A DNA stretch of 64,000 nucleotides from Candidatus Planktophila vernalis (GTDB lineage: Bacteria; Actinomycetota; Actinomycetes; Nanopelagicales; Nanopelagicaceae). The notes beneath the pieces were generated by a model. The model was not told the origin of the DNA, ran no database searches, and worked only from the letters and a program-made list of their open reading frames with translations. Shown piece by piece: positions 52,667-63,730 of the stretch. Every line of letters starts with the position of its first letter. Within the stretch, counting starts at the first letter, position 1. The stretch lies in assembly GCF_002288185.1 (NCBI RefSeq), contig NZ_CP016776.1, forward strand, positions 930,001 through 994,000, written 5' to 3'. The translations under genes and the position numbers were made by a program.

Positions 52667-53381
52667 CTATGAAACGGCCAACATAACGAGCAACTGCAGA
52701 AACTGCAGCAATTGAACCTGCGTAATCCATACGAGTTGGCCCTAAGACACCCACTGCGCCATGTTGGGCCGACTCCACACCGTAACCAACCGTAACCAAT
52801 GATGTTGATTGCAAATTTGTCTCGTTCTGCTCGCTACCGATTCGAACGTGCACCGTTGAACGCGCCTCATCTAGCAAACGCAAGATAACAACTTGTTCTT
52901 CAAGTGCTTCAAGAATGGGCGAAAGAGTAAGACCTAAATCTTCACCAGATCGAGCCAAGTTTGCCGTTCCAGAGATCGCCATCTTCTCTCGGCCTTCACC
53001 GATAATCGGGAATGTAACAACAGCAACTTGTTTTGTAATATCTGCCAACAACTTGGCAGATCTTTTCAATAAATCCTCTAGATCATTAGAGCCTTGAAGA
53101 AATGTTTCAATTGCACGGCGCTCAGCTGCAGATAGAGGCTTAACTGTTGCTAACTTATCTACAAAAACTCTGTATCCAAGATCAGTTGGAATACGGCCAG
53201 CACTTGTGTGAGGTTGAGTGATCAAGCCCTCTTCTTCAAGAACAGCCATTTCATTTCGAATAGTTGCAGGTGAAATTCCGAGTCCATGGTGATCGGCAAT
53301 TGACTTTGAGCCGACTGGTTCCTGCGTCGAGACATACTCATCGACAATTGCACGGAGGATTTCAAGACGGCGTGATGACAT
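52653..53381 (-). CDS. hrcA: Heat-shock repressor HrcA, internally shortened
   Basis: The N-terminal winged helix is intact (STQEPVGSKSIAD, ISPATIRNEMAVLEEEGLITQPHTSAGRIPT), as are the dimerisation helices up to about residue 126 and the C-terminal segment (VLGPTRMDYAGSIAAVSAVARYVG). The protein is 242 residues, about 95 fewer than a usual HrcA. After VAVVTFPIIG the central GAF-like core strands are absent. The reading frame is otherwise undamaged. No CIRCE element is seen upstream, so if the repressor still works its targets are elsewhere. Confidence 0.85.
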   Translation of the reverse strand: MSSRRLEILRAIVDEYVSTQEPVGSKSIADHHGLGISPATIRNEMAVLEEEGLITQPHTSAGRIPTDLGYRVFVDKLATVKPLSAAERRAIETFLQGSNDLEDLLKRSAKLLADITKQVAVVTFPIIGEGREKMAISGTANLARSGEDLGLTLSPILEALEEQVVILRLLDEARSTVHVRIGSEQNETNLQSTSLVTVGYGVESAQHGAVGVLGPTRMDYAGSIAAVSAVARYVGRFIDEGA

Positions 53382-53396
53382 AGTGGGCCTAGGTTA

Positions 53397-54518
53397 CTAG
53401 AAAGTTATTTCTCGCACGATTCGATCTGCAATCAAGCGCCCCACTGGAGTCAACAAGACGCGATCATCACGCAGTTCGATATATCCATTTTCACGATAAG
53501 TCCCCAGAAGCTCTAGCTGATGCGGCTCCAGGACTGAAATCTGCAAACCATCTCGCATCCGAATTCCAAGCATGATTGATTCACGAGCTTTTTGTTCTGA
53601 GGTTAAATCTTCACTTTCATGAATGGGTGATTGTGAAGCAAATAGCTTTTCTTTATAAGCATTAGGGTGCTTAACATTCCAAAAACGTTTTCCATCAATG
53701 TGGGAATGCGCTCCTGGTCCGAGTCCCCACCAGTTTCTATTCTCCCAGTAAGCAATGTTGTGTCGGCATTCATGAGAAGGCTTAGACCAGTTAGAGAGTT
53801 CATACCAACTAAGTCCACGCTCTTCACACATTTGATCTACTAGTAAATACATATCTGCCATCAAATCATCATCTGGCATTGATAGATCACCACGTTTAAT
53901 CTGGGCAGCTAACTTTGTGCCAGTTTCAACGATGAGGGCATATGCACTGATGTGATCGATATCTAGATCAAGGGCAGCTTGGACACTCTCACGCCAATCA
54001 TCTAATGATTCCCCTGCAGTTCCATAAATTAAGTCAACGCTAATACTTTTAAATCCTGCGGCGCGTGCCATATCAACTGCGCGCTTAACGTTCTCAGGGT
54101 TGTGTGTGCGATCAAGGACTGCCAACACATGTGGTTTAGCAGATTGCATTCCAAATGAGATGCGATTAAATCCCACTTCTAGATAGCGCTCTAGCTTCTC
54201 TTTCGATACTGAATCAGGATTAGCTTCAAGGGTTATTTCACAATCTGCGCTCAAACCATTGCGAGCTTTAATCGCTGCAATTACTCGCCCTAAATCATCT
54301 GCTGGAAGCAAAGATGGTGTTCCTCCCCCAAAGAAGATTGTTGGAACTGGGTCTTTGGGCGCAGCATGTAACTCTTTTAAGACGGCATCGATGTAGTCAT
54401 TGCTAACGATTTCAAGGGTTGCATCATCTTGGAGCTCTGACGGGGTGTATGTGTTGAAATCACAGTAGCCGCAGCGCTTAATGCAGTACGGGATATGTAC
54501 GTAAAAAGAGAGCGTCAT
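53397..54518 (-). CDS. hemW: Heme chaperone HemW (radical SAM)
   Basis: The 373-residue protein has [17 protein letters not shown] at the start (radical-SAM cysteines plus a fourth nearby cysteine), GGGTPSLL and NRISFGMQS, with the HemN_C-like domain at the end. Members are often misannotated as coproporphyrinogen III oxidase. Four-base overlap with lepA upstream. Confidence 0.92.
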   Translation of the reverse strand: MTLSFYVHIPYCIKRCGYCDFNTYTPSELQDDATLEIVSNDYIDAVLKELHAAPKDPVPTIFFGGGTPSLLPADDLGRVIAAIKARNGLSADCEITLEANPDSVSKEKLERYLEVGFNRISFGMQSAKPHVLAVLDRTHNPENVKRAVDMARAAGFKSISVDLIYGTAGESLDDWRESVQAALDLDIDHISAYALIVETGTKLAAQIKRGDLSMPDDDLMADMYLLVDQMCEERGLSWYELSNWSKPSHECRHNIAYWENRNWWGLGPGAHSHIDGKRFWNVKHPNAYKEKLFASQSPIHESEDLTSEQKARESIMLGIRMRDGLQISVLEPHQLELLGTYRENGYIELRDDRVLLTPVGRLIADRIVREITF

Positions 54519-56395
54519 TGCCCTGCTTTGCGAGCAGCCTTGACCTTTTCAATATCTGCATCGGTCGCAAGTGCTGCTACGAAAGCCTCTTGTGGAACTT
54601 CAACGCGTCCCACCATCTTCATGCGCTTCTTACCTTCTTTTTGCTTCTCCAAAAGCTTTCGCTTACGAGAGATATCTCCGCCATAACACTTAGCCAAAAC
54701 ATCTTTACGGATAGCACGGATACTTTCGCGGGCAATAATGCGAGAGCCAATTGCTGCCTGAATAGGAACTTCAAACTGCTGGCGCGGGATTAGTTCACGT
54801 AGCTTGCCAGTCATCATCACGCCATAGGCATAAGCCTTATCGCGGTGAACGATTGCGCTGAACGCATCAACGGCTTCACCTTGAAGCAAGATATCAACCT
54901 TTACCAAATTACCTTCTGCATCACCCTTTTCTTCATAATCTAAAGATGCATAACCCTTGGTGCGAGATTTAAGTTGATCAAAGAAGTCAAAGACAATTTC
55001 AGCTAGTGGCAAGTCATAACGGATTTCGACTCGATCTTCTGAGATGTAATCCATGCCTAGTAAAATTCCGCGGCGCTCCTGGCATAGCTCCATGATTGTT
55101 CCAATGAACTCAGAAGGAGCAAGAATCGTTGATTTAACAATAGGTTCATAAACAGTTGCAACTTTGCCTTCAGGAAACTCTGAAGGATTAGTAACGCGAA
55201 TCTCTTTGCCATCATCCATCACTACGTTGTAAACAACGTTAGGGGCTGTTGAAATCAAATTGAGTTTGTGTTCGCGCTCTAGACGCTCACGCACGATTTC
55301 CATATGTAGCAAGCCCAGGAAACCGCAACGGAAACCAAAGCCTAGAGCTGCAGAGCTCTCTGGTTCATAGACAAGTGCTGCATCATTGAGTTGTAACTTA
55401 TCGAGTGCTTCACGAAGCACAGGAAAATCTGCACCATCTAGTGGAAAGAGCCCAGAGAAAACCATGGGCTTTGGATCTTTATATCCAGCAAGTGCTGTCT
55501 TTGTTGGGTTGTTATAGGTAGTAATCGTGTCGCCCACACGTGATTGGCGCACATCTTTTACACCAGTAATTAAGTAGCCTACTTCGCCAACACCTAAGCC
55601 TTTAGATGCAACTGGTTCTGGTGAAATAACGCCAACTTCTAGGGCTTCATGTCGAACTCCAGTTGAAAACATTTGAATTTGTTCGCGCGGAGATAAGTGG
55701 CCATCAATCACACGAACGTATGTAACAACACCGCGATAGGCATCATAAACAGAGTCGAAGATAAGTGCGCGAGCTGGTGCACTTGCATCACCAACAGGTG
55801 CTGGGATTTGGGCAATGATTTGATCAAGTAGTTCTGCAACTCCATCGCCAGTTTTACCTGAAACGCGCAAACAATCCTCTGGCTCACAACCAATGAGCTT
55901 TGCTAACTCGGCAGCAAACTTTTCAGGTTGAGCGTTAGGAAGATCGATTTTGTTGAGCACAGGAATAATCGTCAGATTATTCTCCATAGCTAAATAAAGA
56001 TTTGCCAGAGTCTGAGCTTCAATTCCCTGTGCACAATCCACAAGAAGAACAGCGCCTTCACAGGCAGCCAGTGAGCGCGAAACTTCATAGGTGAAGTCAA
56101 CGTGTCCTGGTGTGTCAATCATGTTCAGGATGTATTCCTGTCCATCGATTCCACTGCGCCATGGCAGACGTACTGCTTGAGATTTGATCGTGATTCCGCG
56201 TTCGCGTTCGATATCCATGCGGTCGAGATACTGCGCACGCATATTGCGAGCTTCTACTACTTCGGTAATTCCCAACATGCGATCGGCAAGAGTTGATTTA
56301 CCGTGATCAATGTGGGCAATGATGCAGAAGTTACGTATCTGCGCCGGATTAGTTGCTGCTGGTTGCGGCGCCTTAGCAAGTGAAATTGCAGGCAT
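54515..56395 (-). CDS. lepA: Elongation factor 4 (LepA)
   Basis: This 626-residue translational GTPase has G1 [14 protein letters not shown]3 DTPGHVDF, G4 NKIDLP, and the LepA-specific C-terminal domain with FGSRIIARE-type text ([13 protein letters not shown]) and [15 protein letters not shown]. Confidence 0.97.
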   Translation of the reverse strand: MPAISLAKAPQPAATNPAQIRNFCIIAHIDHGKSTLADRMLGITEVVEARNMRAQYLDRMDIERERGITIKSQAVRLPWRSGIDGQEYILNMIDTPGHVDFTYEVSRSLAACEGAVLLVDCAQGIEAQTLANLYLAMENNLTIIPVLNKIDLPNAQPEKFAAELAKLIGCEPEDCLRVSGKTGDGVAELLDQIIAQIPAPVGDASAPARALIFDSVYDAYRGVVTYVRVIDGHLSPREQIQMFSTGVRHEALEVGVISPEPVASKGLGVGEVGYLITGVKDVRQSRVGDTITTYNNPTKTALAGYKDPKPMVFSGLFPLDGADFPVLREALDKLQLNDAALVYEPESSAALGFGFRCGFLGLLHMEIVRERLEREHKLNLISTAPNVVYNVVMDDGKEIRVTNPSEFPEGKVATVYEPIVKSTILAPSEFIGTIMELCQERRGILLGMDYISEDRVEIRYDLPLAEIVFDFFDQLKSRTKGYASLDYEEKGDAEGNLVKVDILLQGEAVDAFSAIVHRDKAYAYGVMMTGKLRELIPRQQFEVPIQAAIGSRIIARESIRAIRKDVLAKCYGGDISRKRKLLEKQKEGKKRMKMVGRVEVPQEAFVAALATDADIEKVKAARKAGQ

Positions 56396-56427
56396 GAACC
56401 TAGCCTCGCTTTAAGATCGAAGAAAAA

Positions 56428-56697
56428 TTAACGTGCGCCGGCTTTGGCAGCTGCCTTAGCCATTGATGACTTCTTGTTTGCTGCAGTGTTCTTGTGAAGA
56501 ACACCCTTTTGAACAGCAACATCTAGAGCCTTAGAAGCTGTGCGAAGCTCAGTTGTGATTGCAGATGAATCTCCTGCGCTAACTGCCTCACGGAATTTAC
56601 GGACAGCGGTCTTGATAGATGAGCCCACAGACTTATTGCGAAGGCGTGCCTTCTCGTTGGTCTTGATGCGCTTAATCTGAGACTTGATATTTGCCAC
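56428..56697 (-). CDS. rpsT: 30S ribosomal protein S20
   Basis: The 89-residue basic helical protein has the S20 pattern [19 protein letters not shown] and [15 protein letters not shown]. It starts with GTG after CGGAG. A 71-base spacer upstream separates it from the RNase E/G gene; no clear terminator was identified in it. Confidence 0.96.
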   Translation of the reverse strand: MANIKSQIKRIKTNEKARLRNKSVGSSIKTAVRKFREAVSAGDSSAITTELRTASKALDVAVQKGVLHKNTAANKKSSMAKAAAKAGAR

Positions 56698-56768
56698 GCT
56701 GTAGTACTCCGAACTTCTAGGTGTGTGTTGAAGGGTAAAGGTTACCTGTTAGGGCCCGAAGGCTCAAA

Positions 56769-58859
56769 TCAAGCGGTAATTATGCCTGAGGAGGCTGCTC
56801 GGCGGCGCTTTCGCCCACCAGCTGGCTTGGTCTCTACAGGTGGTTGATCATCATTTAAAGATTCATGGAATTCATGCTCAGTGGCATCTTTTTCCTCTGC
56901 ATCTTCATGTTGAGATGATGGAACATCTAGTTGTGGCATTGGTGCCTTCATCTTCACAGGCTCCATATGAATATGAATTCCGCGTCCACTACATGAATCA
57001 CATGTAGTTGAGAAAGCTTCAATGAGTCCCTGTCCAACACGCTTACGTGTCATTTGAACAAGACCAAGGGAAGTAACTTCTGCAACCTGGTGCTTGGTGC
57101 GATCTCGACCTAAGCATTCAACGAGGCGGCGCAAAACCATCTCGCGGTTAGATTCCAAAATCATATCGATGAAGTCAATGACAACAATTCCACCTAAGTC
57201 ACGAAGACGAAGTTGACGGGCGATTTCTTCAGCTGCTTCTAAGTTGTTCTTAGTAACAGTCTCTTCAAGGTTTCCGCCCTTACCAATAAATTTACCGGTG
57301 TTAACATCGATAACAATCATTGCTTCTGTGCGATCGATAACAAGTGAGCCACCTGAAGGCAGGTAGACCTTGCGATCAAAAGCTTTAGCCAGCTGCTCTT
57401 CGACTCTAAAGTCTGCAAAGAGATCACCGGTGCCTGTGTATTTTTCAATCTTTGTTGTTAGCTCTGGAGCGATAAAGCCAAGATAACTTGTGACTTCATC
57501 CCACGCAGTTGCACCTTGCACAGTGAGCTTGCGGAAATCTTCATTGAAGATATCGCGGATAACTCGAACAGCAAGATCAGGCTCTTGGTAGAGAGCAACT
57601 GGAGGATTAAAATTTGTGTTCTGCGTCTTGGCATAGATGTCATCCCATTGAGCCTTAAGACGTGCCACATCACTGGTTAAATCTTCTTCGCTCACACCTT
57701 CAGCAGCTGTGCGAACAATAACGCCAGCTTCTTCTGGGATTAAGTTCTTCAAAATTGCTTTCAGGCGTGTGCGCTCAGTTTCAGGTAAACGCTTTGAAAT
57801 ACCAGACATTCCGCCACCTGGGACATAAACAACATAGCGTCCTGGCAAGGAAATTTGGCTAGTTAAACGCGCACCCTTTTGACCAATAGGATCTTTTGTA
57901 ACTTGTACTAACACTGGCTGGCCAGTCTTTAATACAGTTTCAATTTTACGTGGTTCAGATTCAGAAATTCCTGCAGCATCCCAGTTGACTTCACCGGCAT
58001 ACAACACAGCGTTACGACCCTTACCAATATCAACGAATGCAGCTTCCATAGATGGAAGAACGTTTTGAACGCGACCTAAGTAGACGTTACCAACGTATGA
58101 AACGTTGCTATTGCGGTTCACGTAATGCTCAACCATCACGCCATCTTCAATAACGGCGATCTGTGTGCGATCTGCAATCTGACGAACAAGCATTTCGCGA
58201 TCTACATTTTCACGGCGTGCTAGGAATTCTCCATCAGTGATAACTGTTGAACGCTTGCGATATGGCTCGCGGTATTCAGAGCGAGCGCCACGGTCATTGC
58301 GATCGTTGCGATCACGACGTCCTCCACGGCGATCATTGCGATCTGGGCGTTCAGTACGTGCTGGACGAGCTGGGCGTTCGCGAACTTCGCGGACCTTAAC
58401 AACTGTTACAACACCATCTTCATCAATTACTTCACCTGGTGTTACACCCTCAGCATCTCCTGCTGCGCGGCGACGTCGGCGGCGACGATGTGTTGTTCCA
58501 TCGCTATCAACTGCCTCTTCGCCAGTTTCCTCTGTTGAATCTTCATTAGTTGCAATATCTGCGCCAGGCTTGCGGCGACCACGGCCACCACGACGGCGAC
58601 GGCGGTTGCGATCTGGACGATCAGCGCTATCTGCGGCCGGTGCATCTGCTGCTGGAGCCTCTGCGACCTCTGCCTTTTTGCGCGCAGCTTTTGCTACTGG
58701 CTTATCAGGGGCTGCTTGAAATACTGGAACCGGAATAGCTGCTTTTTTGCGCGTAGCTTTCTTAGGCTCATCTGTTGTTACTTCAGTAACGCTTGCTTCT
58801 GCTTTTGCTGAAGCTTTCTTAACCGCACGCTTGCGCGGTGTTTTAGGCTCAATAGCCAT
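56769..58859 (-). CDS. Ribonuclease E/G
   Basis: The 696-residue protein has a disordered, alanine/lysine and arginine-rich N-terminal extension (about 1-215, with many RR and ND repeats), then the S1 domain, catalytic region (GGIVVIDFIDM with the metal aspartates) and a zinc-link CDSCSGRG at 620. The C-terminal tail is charged and ends in GGRKRRRAA. The N-terminal RNA-binding extension is an actinobacterial RNase E feature. The 163-base leader up to 59022 may hold an autoregulatory site. Confidence 0.93.
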   Translation of the reverse strand: MAIEPKTPRKRAVKKASAKAEASVTEVTTDEPKKATRKKAAIPVPVFQAAPDKPVAKAARKKAEVAEAPAADAPAADSADRPDRNRRRRRGGRGRRKPGADIATNEDSTEETGEEAVDSDGTTHRRRRRRRAAGDAEGVTPGEVIDEDGVVTVVKVREVRERPARPARTERPDRNDRRGGRRDRNDRNDRGARSEYREPYRKRSTVITDGEFLARRENVDREMLVRQIADRTQIAVIEDGVMVEHYVNRNSNVSYVGNVYLGRVQNVLPSMEAAFVDIGKGRNAVLYAGEVNWDAAGISESEPRKIETVLKTGQPVLVQVTKDPIGQKGARLTSQISLPGRYVVYVPGGGMSGISKRLPETERTRLKAILKNLIPEEAGVIVRTAAEGVSEEDLTSDVARLKAQWDDIYAKTQNTNFNPPVALYQEPDLAVRVIRDIFNEDFRKLTVQGATAWDEVTSYLGFIAPELTTKIEKYTGTGDLFADFRVEEQLAKAFDRKVYLPSGGSLVIDRTEAMIVIDVNTGKFIGKGGNLEETVTKNNLEAAEEIARQLRLRDLGGIVVIDFIDMILESNREMVLRRLVECLGRDRTKHQVAEVTSLGLVQMTRKRVGQGLIEAFSTTCDSCSGRGIHIHMEPVKMKAPMPQLDVPSSQHEDAEEKDATEHEFHESLNDDQPPVETKPAGGRKRRRAASSGIITA

Positions 58860-59022
58860 GGCACCAAATCCTCTATGCGTCTTTTAAAACGCTTATCTCG
58901 TTAAAAAATCCCTGTTTTAGGTTTTTCTTACCTGTTCGCGCTGGGCTTTTACCGCGATGGATTCGCGAGCCGCGCTGAACTATGTGCCCTAAGTATGGCA
59001 GATAGGGGGCTAATTGCCTACT

Positions 59023-60183
59023 TCAGCCCCTGGAGCGAGCGTGAACGTTCTGAAGCAGGCCAAAACCGATCAATGTGGCAAACATCGATGATCCACCGTA
59101 TGAGATGAATGGCAGTGGCACACCCGTCATCGGCATGAGCCCTAAAGTCATTCCAATATTTTCAAATATCTGAAAAGCAAACCATGCAATTACACCCGTT
59201 GTTACCAAGCGCCCAAAGGGATCGCTCGTTCTTCGCGCAATAGCAAAAGCGCGCATGAGCATAATCAAATACAAAATCACAATTAATCCACTACCTAGAA
59301 AACCTAACTCTTCACCTGCAACGGTGAAAATAAAGTCTGTCTGTTGCTCTGGAACAAATCGGCCATTGGTTTGTGGACCATTAAATAATCCAGTTCCAAT
59401 TAATCCCCCAGATCCCACAGTGATGCGAGCTTGGCGAAGTTGGTATCCGGTGCCTTGTGTGTCAACGGTTGGATCTACGAAAGTTTGTAAGCGCTTAATC
59501 TGGTAATCGCTAATTACGCCAGTGTTTGTTGCAACAACGCCTCCCAAGACTGCAACTAGTAAAAGGCCAACAACCCACCTAGTTGGCGAGCCAGAAACCG
59601 CAATGATTGTTACCACTGATGCAGAGATGATAAAAACTGTTCCCATATCAGGCTGTATTAAAATAAAGATAATTGGAATAGCTGCAACTGCCAAAGCTTG
59701 GAGAACATCTCTAGAAGTAGGTTCATCACTATCGTGGGTTCGCTCAGATAAAATCATGGACATACCAATAATGATGGAGATTTTTGCTAGCTCCGCCGGC
59801 TGAATCTGGAAACCTCCAGGCAGTGCAATCCAGGCTTTAGCGCCATTGATTTCACTACCTAAACCTGGAATCAAAACGATAATCAAACCAATAACACCTA
59901 AGCCCCAGACAATCGGTGTGTAAGCACGAAGAAGTCTATAGTCAATAACCGTTGTGCCATAAGCCAAAAGTGCACCGATGGCGATGTTAATGACATGGCG
60001 CTTAAGGTAATACTGAGGATCTAAACCATTGCGCGCATACCAATCTCGGGTTGCGGCATAGACAAGTAGCGTGCCAATAAATAAAAGCGCTGCAACTGCT
60101 GCAGTTAAAACTGGATCAAAGCCATGAAAAATTGAGCTTCTCTGGCGACGATAAAGGCGCTGGCGCGCAGCTATTTGGCTCAT
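59023..60183 (-). CDS. rodA: Peptidoglycan glycosyltransferase RodA
   Basis: The 386-residue SEDS membrane protein has about ten helices and the motifs GLGSEINGAKAWI, QPDMGTVFI and MTGVPLPFISYGGSS. It is coupled to the PBP2 gene by a 4-base overlap. Together they build the lateral wall. Confidence 0.95.
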   Translation of the reverse strand: MSQIAARQRLYRRQRSSIFHGFDPVLTAAVAALLFIGTLLVYAATRDWYARNGLDPQYYLKRHVINIAIGALLAYGTTVIDYRLLRAYTPIVWGLGVIGLIIVLIPGLGSEINGAKAWIALPGGFQIQPAELAKISIIIGMSMILSERTHDSDEPTSRDVLQALAVAAIPIIFILIQPDMGTVFIISASVVTIIAVSGSPTRWVVGLLLVAVLGGVVATNTGVISDYQIKRLQTFVDPTVDTQGTGYQLRQARITVGSGGLIGTGLFNGPQTNGRFVPEQQTDFIFTVAGEELGFLGSGLIVILYLIMLMRAFAIARRTSDPFGRLVTTGVIAWFAFQIFENIGMTLGLMPMTGVPLPFISYGGSSMFATLIGFGLLQNVHARSRG

Positions 60184-62270
60184 GGCGCCTCCTTCGGCTT
60201 TGTCGCAGGTGAAATCTTAGGTAAATCTGTTGGAGGTTTTCCATATGGATAGATTGCAGCTCCTGGCACAACTTTATTACCTTTAACTCCAAAAATAGCT
60301 TCATATATCTGTTTGACACCCACACCAGAAGTTGATGCACCGAAACCACCTTGTCCAACCATCATGACAACGGCAAAACGCGGTTTCTTGCTAGGTGCAA
60401 AGGATGCAAACCAAGAAGTGTCATCTTTAAGAGTTCCGTTTGGATTTCGACCAAAGACTTGGCCCGTTCCAGTTTTTCCACTGATTTCAACTGGGAAACC
60501 TGCAAAAACTCCTGCACCTGTTCCACTAACAACCACTTCACGTAATGCGCCTTGCAGGAATTTAACAGTTGAAGGCGCAGTAGTAAGAGTTCCTAGCTTG
60601 TTTGGCGCAAAGGACTTAACAACTGTTCCATCTGTCTTAACGATGGCTTTAGCAATCAATGCCTGCCAAATGGTTCCACCATTGCCAATTGCTGCATACA
60701 TCTGAGTTAACTTCAGTGGTGTTACAACAGTGTCACCTTGACCAATAGAGAAGTTCACCGCATCTCCAGCGCGCACCTTGTCACCATCGACGCAGTTTTC
60801 GGCAGCTAGTTGAATAAGAAATGGAGTCTGCTGGGCTTTAGTGGCGCGAGTTTTGTAGTTGCAATAGAAATCTTTGTTCTGCTCAAACCAACTCTTCTTA
60901 TAGTCACGATCAGCTAAACGCGAGCGTGATTCAGAGGGAAGATCAATGCCTACTTTTTCAGTTAATTGGAAACTTTGCGCAGCTTTGAAGAAGTAGTCAT
61001 TTGGGTTGTTTTTTGGTCGCAATCCACCATCTCGTAGCCATTCATCAAAGGCGATTTGGTACCAGATCGTGTCACAAGAGACCGCAATGGCCTTTTTCAT
61101 ATTCATACGACCCTGATTTTTACTATCAAAGTTTTGAAATGCGCGTGTACCCACTTGCACCTCTGAAGGACAGTTATATGAGGCGTTGAGGTCATATCCG
61201 GCAGCTGCTGCTGCAACAACGGAAACAGATTTAAAGGTAGAAGCCGGAGCAAACAAACCTTGCAGTGCTCGGTTAAGTGCAGGGACCGCCTTCTTCTCAC
61301 TAAAGAGATCTGATGCTTGTTGAACCGTTAAACCTTTTTCAAATGCATTTGGATCATAGGTTGGGTATGAAGCAAGGGCCAAAATGCGCCCAGTTCTAAT
61401 ATCCATAACAACTGCAGCCCCTGAATCAGAGGTGTAACCATTTGCTCGTCCGCGCTTAACAGCATCAGCTAAAGCCTTTTCAGCAGCTGCTTGTAATCTA
61501 ATATCTAAACTTGTAACTAAGTGATCACCAGCAATTGGTTTAGTGTTTTGACTCTCGCGAGTAATAGCTTCTTTTCGATCAACAATCAGGGTTCTAATTC
61601 CTGGAATACCGCGCAGATAAGAATCGTATTGAATTTCAAGTCCGGCCTTACCAATCGACTCACTCCTGTAATACTGCTTACCCGTATCTTTTGTTAGATC
61701 ATCCTCAGTTAAAGGACCGACATAACCAAGAACATGTGCGGCGTTGACATCAACAAGACCTGGATAGCTTCGGATTGAAATTGGTTGTGCATCCACACCA
61801 GGGAATTGGTCGGGACGTTCAACGATTTGCAAGGCAATATCTGGATCTGCCTCTTTTGTAATTGGAATTGGTTGGTATCTAGAACCTGTCCAACATCCTG
61901 CACGCTCTCCCACAGGTAACTCTCCACACAGGCGTGTATTTGTATAAACATCGTTGTAATTGAGTTTAAGTAGCTTTGCAAGACGTTGCATGACTTCTAC
62001 GCCTTTATCTGGCTGCTTATCAATTTCAATGCGATCGATAGTGATTGCTAAACCCACTTTATTTAGCGCCATTGGCACGCCATAAGCATCAACGATTAAA
62101 CCGCGATTTGCAGGTGCCACAACATCGCGGCTTTGAATACTTAGTGCTGCGTCACGATATTTTGGGCCTGCAGCAATCTGTAGATAGAACAGGCGTCCTA
62201 GGAGTGCTACTAGTAAAGAAACAATAAGAATCTGCACAACGAGCAAACTCAAACGTGAGCGCTGGTTCAT
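60180..62270 (-). CDS. mrdA: Penicillin-binding protein 2, transpeptidase
   Basis: The 696-residue protein has an N-terminal membrane anchor, a dimerisation region with RG.IVDA near 56, and a transpeptidase domain with the nucleophile Ser344 in STFK (344-347), the SCD motif (398-400) and a KTG in SGKTGTG. The proline-rich tail ends the protein. It overlaps both rodA and mreD by four bases. Confidence 0.95.
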   Translation of the reverse strand: MNQRSRLSLLVVQILIVSLLVALLGRLFYLQIAAGPKYRDAALSIQSRDVVAPANRGLIVDAYGVPMALNKVGLAITIDRIEIDKQPDKGVEVMQRLAKLLKLNYNDVYTNTRLCGELPVGERAGCWTGSRYQPIPITKEADPDIALQIVERPDQFPGVDAQPISIRSYPGLVDVNAAHVLGYVGPLTEDDLTKDTGKQYYRSESIGKAGLEIQYDSYLRGIPGIRTLIVDRKEAITRESQNTKPIAGDHLVTSLDIRLQAAAEKALADAVKRGRANGYTSDSGAAVVMDIRTGRILALASYPTYDPNAFEKGLTVQQASDLFSEKKAVPALNRALQGLFAPASTFKSVSVVAAAAAGYDLNASYNCPSEVQVGTRAFQNFDSKNQGRMNMKKAIAVSCDTIWYQIAFDEWLRDGGLRPKNNPNDYFFKAAQSFQLTEKVGIDLPSESRSRLADRDYKKSWFEQNKDFYCNYKTRATKAQQTPFLIQLAAENCVDGDKVRAGDAVNFSIGQGDTVVTPLKLTQMYAAIGNGGTIWQALIAKAIVKTDGTVVKSFAPNKLGTLTTAPSTVKFLQGALREVVVSGTGAGVFAGFPVEISGKTGTGQVFGRNPNGTLKDDTSWFASFAPSKKPRFAVVMMVGQGGFGASTSGVGVKQIYEAIFGVKGNKVVPGAAIYPYGKPPTDLPKISPATKPKEAP

Positions 62271-62794
62271 AGAACAGATCGCGTTTCAAAGACAAAGTTG
62301 TGCATAAATGAAAACACAGGCAAGACAATGGGTGTGAGCACCAAAGTCCAGAGTGAATTACCAAGGAGTGTGAGAAGGATTTGTCCGAAGCTTCCTGTTG
62401 TAACACCCAATAAGGCGCTACTAGAAAGGAAAAGGAATGAAGTGGCTAGGTTTGCAACCACTACAAAGAAAACCACTCCAATTGGGTTTCCGTTGATATT
62501 TCCATCACCGTAACCAAGATATGAAACGCCGTAACAAATAATGATCATAATCAGTGTCCATTGGCCCACTGGACCGCCTGCACCGCCAGACATATCCATC
62601 AATATGCCTGCACCAAAACCTGTTAGCGCAGCAATCTCTGGCGTGCTAATTACTGCCCACACTAGAGCGAAGATCACAAAGAGTGAGAAACCACCACCTG
62701 GCAGTTTAAATTGATTCACTACTGCTTCTTGCAAGACAAAGATGAAAAGAAATATTGGTGCTGAAAGTGAAATCTGTCGGGTCAACATGAACAA
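62267..62794 (-). CDS. mreD: Rod-shape protein MreD
   Basis: The 175-residue integral membrane protein has about five hydrophobic helices. It is identified by its length and by its fixed place between mreC and mrdA. The start directly follows the mreC stop. Confidence 0.9.
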   Translation of the reverse strand: MFMLTRQISLSAPIFLFIFVLQEAVVNQFKLPGGGFSLFVIFALVWAVISTPEIAALTGFGAGILMDMSGGAGGPVGQWTLIMIIICYGVSYLGYGDGNINGNPIGVVFFVVVANLATSFLFLSSSALLGVTTGSFGQILLTLLGNSLWTLVLTPIVLPVFSFMHNFVFETRSVL

Positions 62795-63718
62795 CTACTC
62801 CGTTGGAGACGGTGATGGTGTTACATAAACCGTCACCGTTGGAATGGGAGTTGGGACTGGCTTAGGCGGAACTAGTGCATCACCTGGATTAGTGGATGAG
62901 GCTGCGACAACAACTGCTAGAACTCCAAGTCCACCAAAATTTGTGTAGTAACGAACGGTGCCACTTTGAGCGATTTCCCCGGCAGAGTTATCAACGGCAG
63001 TTACATAACCAACTGGAACTCCCGGGACAAAGGGACGATTAGCCACACTTCCACGCGCTAGCAACACATCGCCAACATTTACTGTTGTTAAATTATCGAG
63101 TAATTGCAGTGAACCTGAGCGTGATCCTCGGCCTGACAAAATGCCTATTTGTTGGGTTCCAGCAATGCGAACACCGATTTTAAATGATGGATCGGTTGCA
63201 AGCATCACTAATGCAGTTGTTGGGAAAACATCTTTGACCACACCAGCGATTCCAGTTTGTGAGAGCACAGTCATGTTTTTCTTGATACCTGCATTTGAAC
63301 CAATATCAATAGTCACGGTTTGAGAAAAAGACTGGCTAGAGCCTTGGCTGATCACTTTTGCATTTACTACTTTATATCCAGCAGTACCAGCTAAATCTAG
63401 AATGGATTCAAGCTGTTTGAGTTGGGCATCAGCGTTCTTACGGTTGATTAAATCTGCCTTTAGCTTGGCATTATCAGCGCGCAGCTTTTCAATTTGATTG
63501 CGCGTGCGGCCTAGGTGCGTCACATCGGTTACAAAGTTTTTAACTGGTGTGAGGATGAAATTTCCAGCCTTTTGGAAAGGCGAAAGAATTGCCTGAGTAC
63601 CTTGACGCGCTCCATCTAGAACTGCAACTCCACGCAAATCTAAGGTGATGAGAAACAGCGCAGTAACAATTAAAATGATTAAGAGAAGACGGGTACGACC
63701 CTCTCCGCCGTAACGCAT
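62795..63718 (-). CDS. mreC: Rod-shape protein MreC
   Basis: The 307-residue bitopic protein has one N-terminal membrane helix, a coiled coil (about 75-115, with IEKLRADNAKLKADL) and two beta-domains with SQGSSQSFSQTVTIDIGSN and GVVKDVFPTTALVML. The C-terminal tail is proline/threonine-rich. Confidence 0.95.
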   Translation of the reverse strand: MRYGGEGRTRLLLIILIVTALFLITLDLRGVAVLDGARQGTQAILSPFQKAGNFILTPVKNFVTDVTHLGRTRNQIEKLRADNAKLKADLINRKNADAQLKQLESILDLAGTAGYKVVNAKVISQGSSQSFSQTVTIDIGSNAGIKKNMTVLSQTGIAGVVKDVFPTTALVMLATDPSFKIGVRIAGTQQIGILSGRGSRSGSLQLLDNLTTVNVGDVLLARGSVANRPFVPGVPVGYVTAVDNSAGEIAQSGTVRYYTNFGGLGVLAVVVAASSTNPGDALVPPKPVPTPIPTVTVYVTPSPSPTE

Positions 63719-63730
63719 CTTCTAATAAAC

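Noticed and set aside
53382-53396. CIRCE element before hrcA
   Set aside because: No TTAGCACTC..GAGTGCTAA inverted repeat is present in the 15-base gap or in the bases around the start.
53397-54518. Oxygen-independent coproporphyrinogen III oxidase (HemN)
   Set aside because: The protein has HemW length and sequence pattern rather than that of HemN, and such genes next to lepA and hrcA are HemW.
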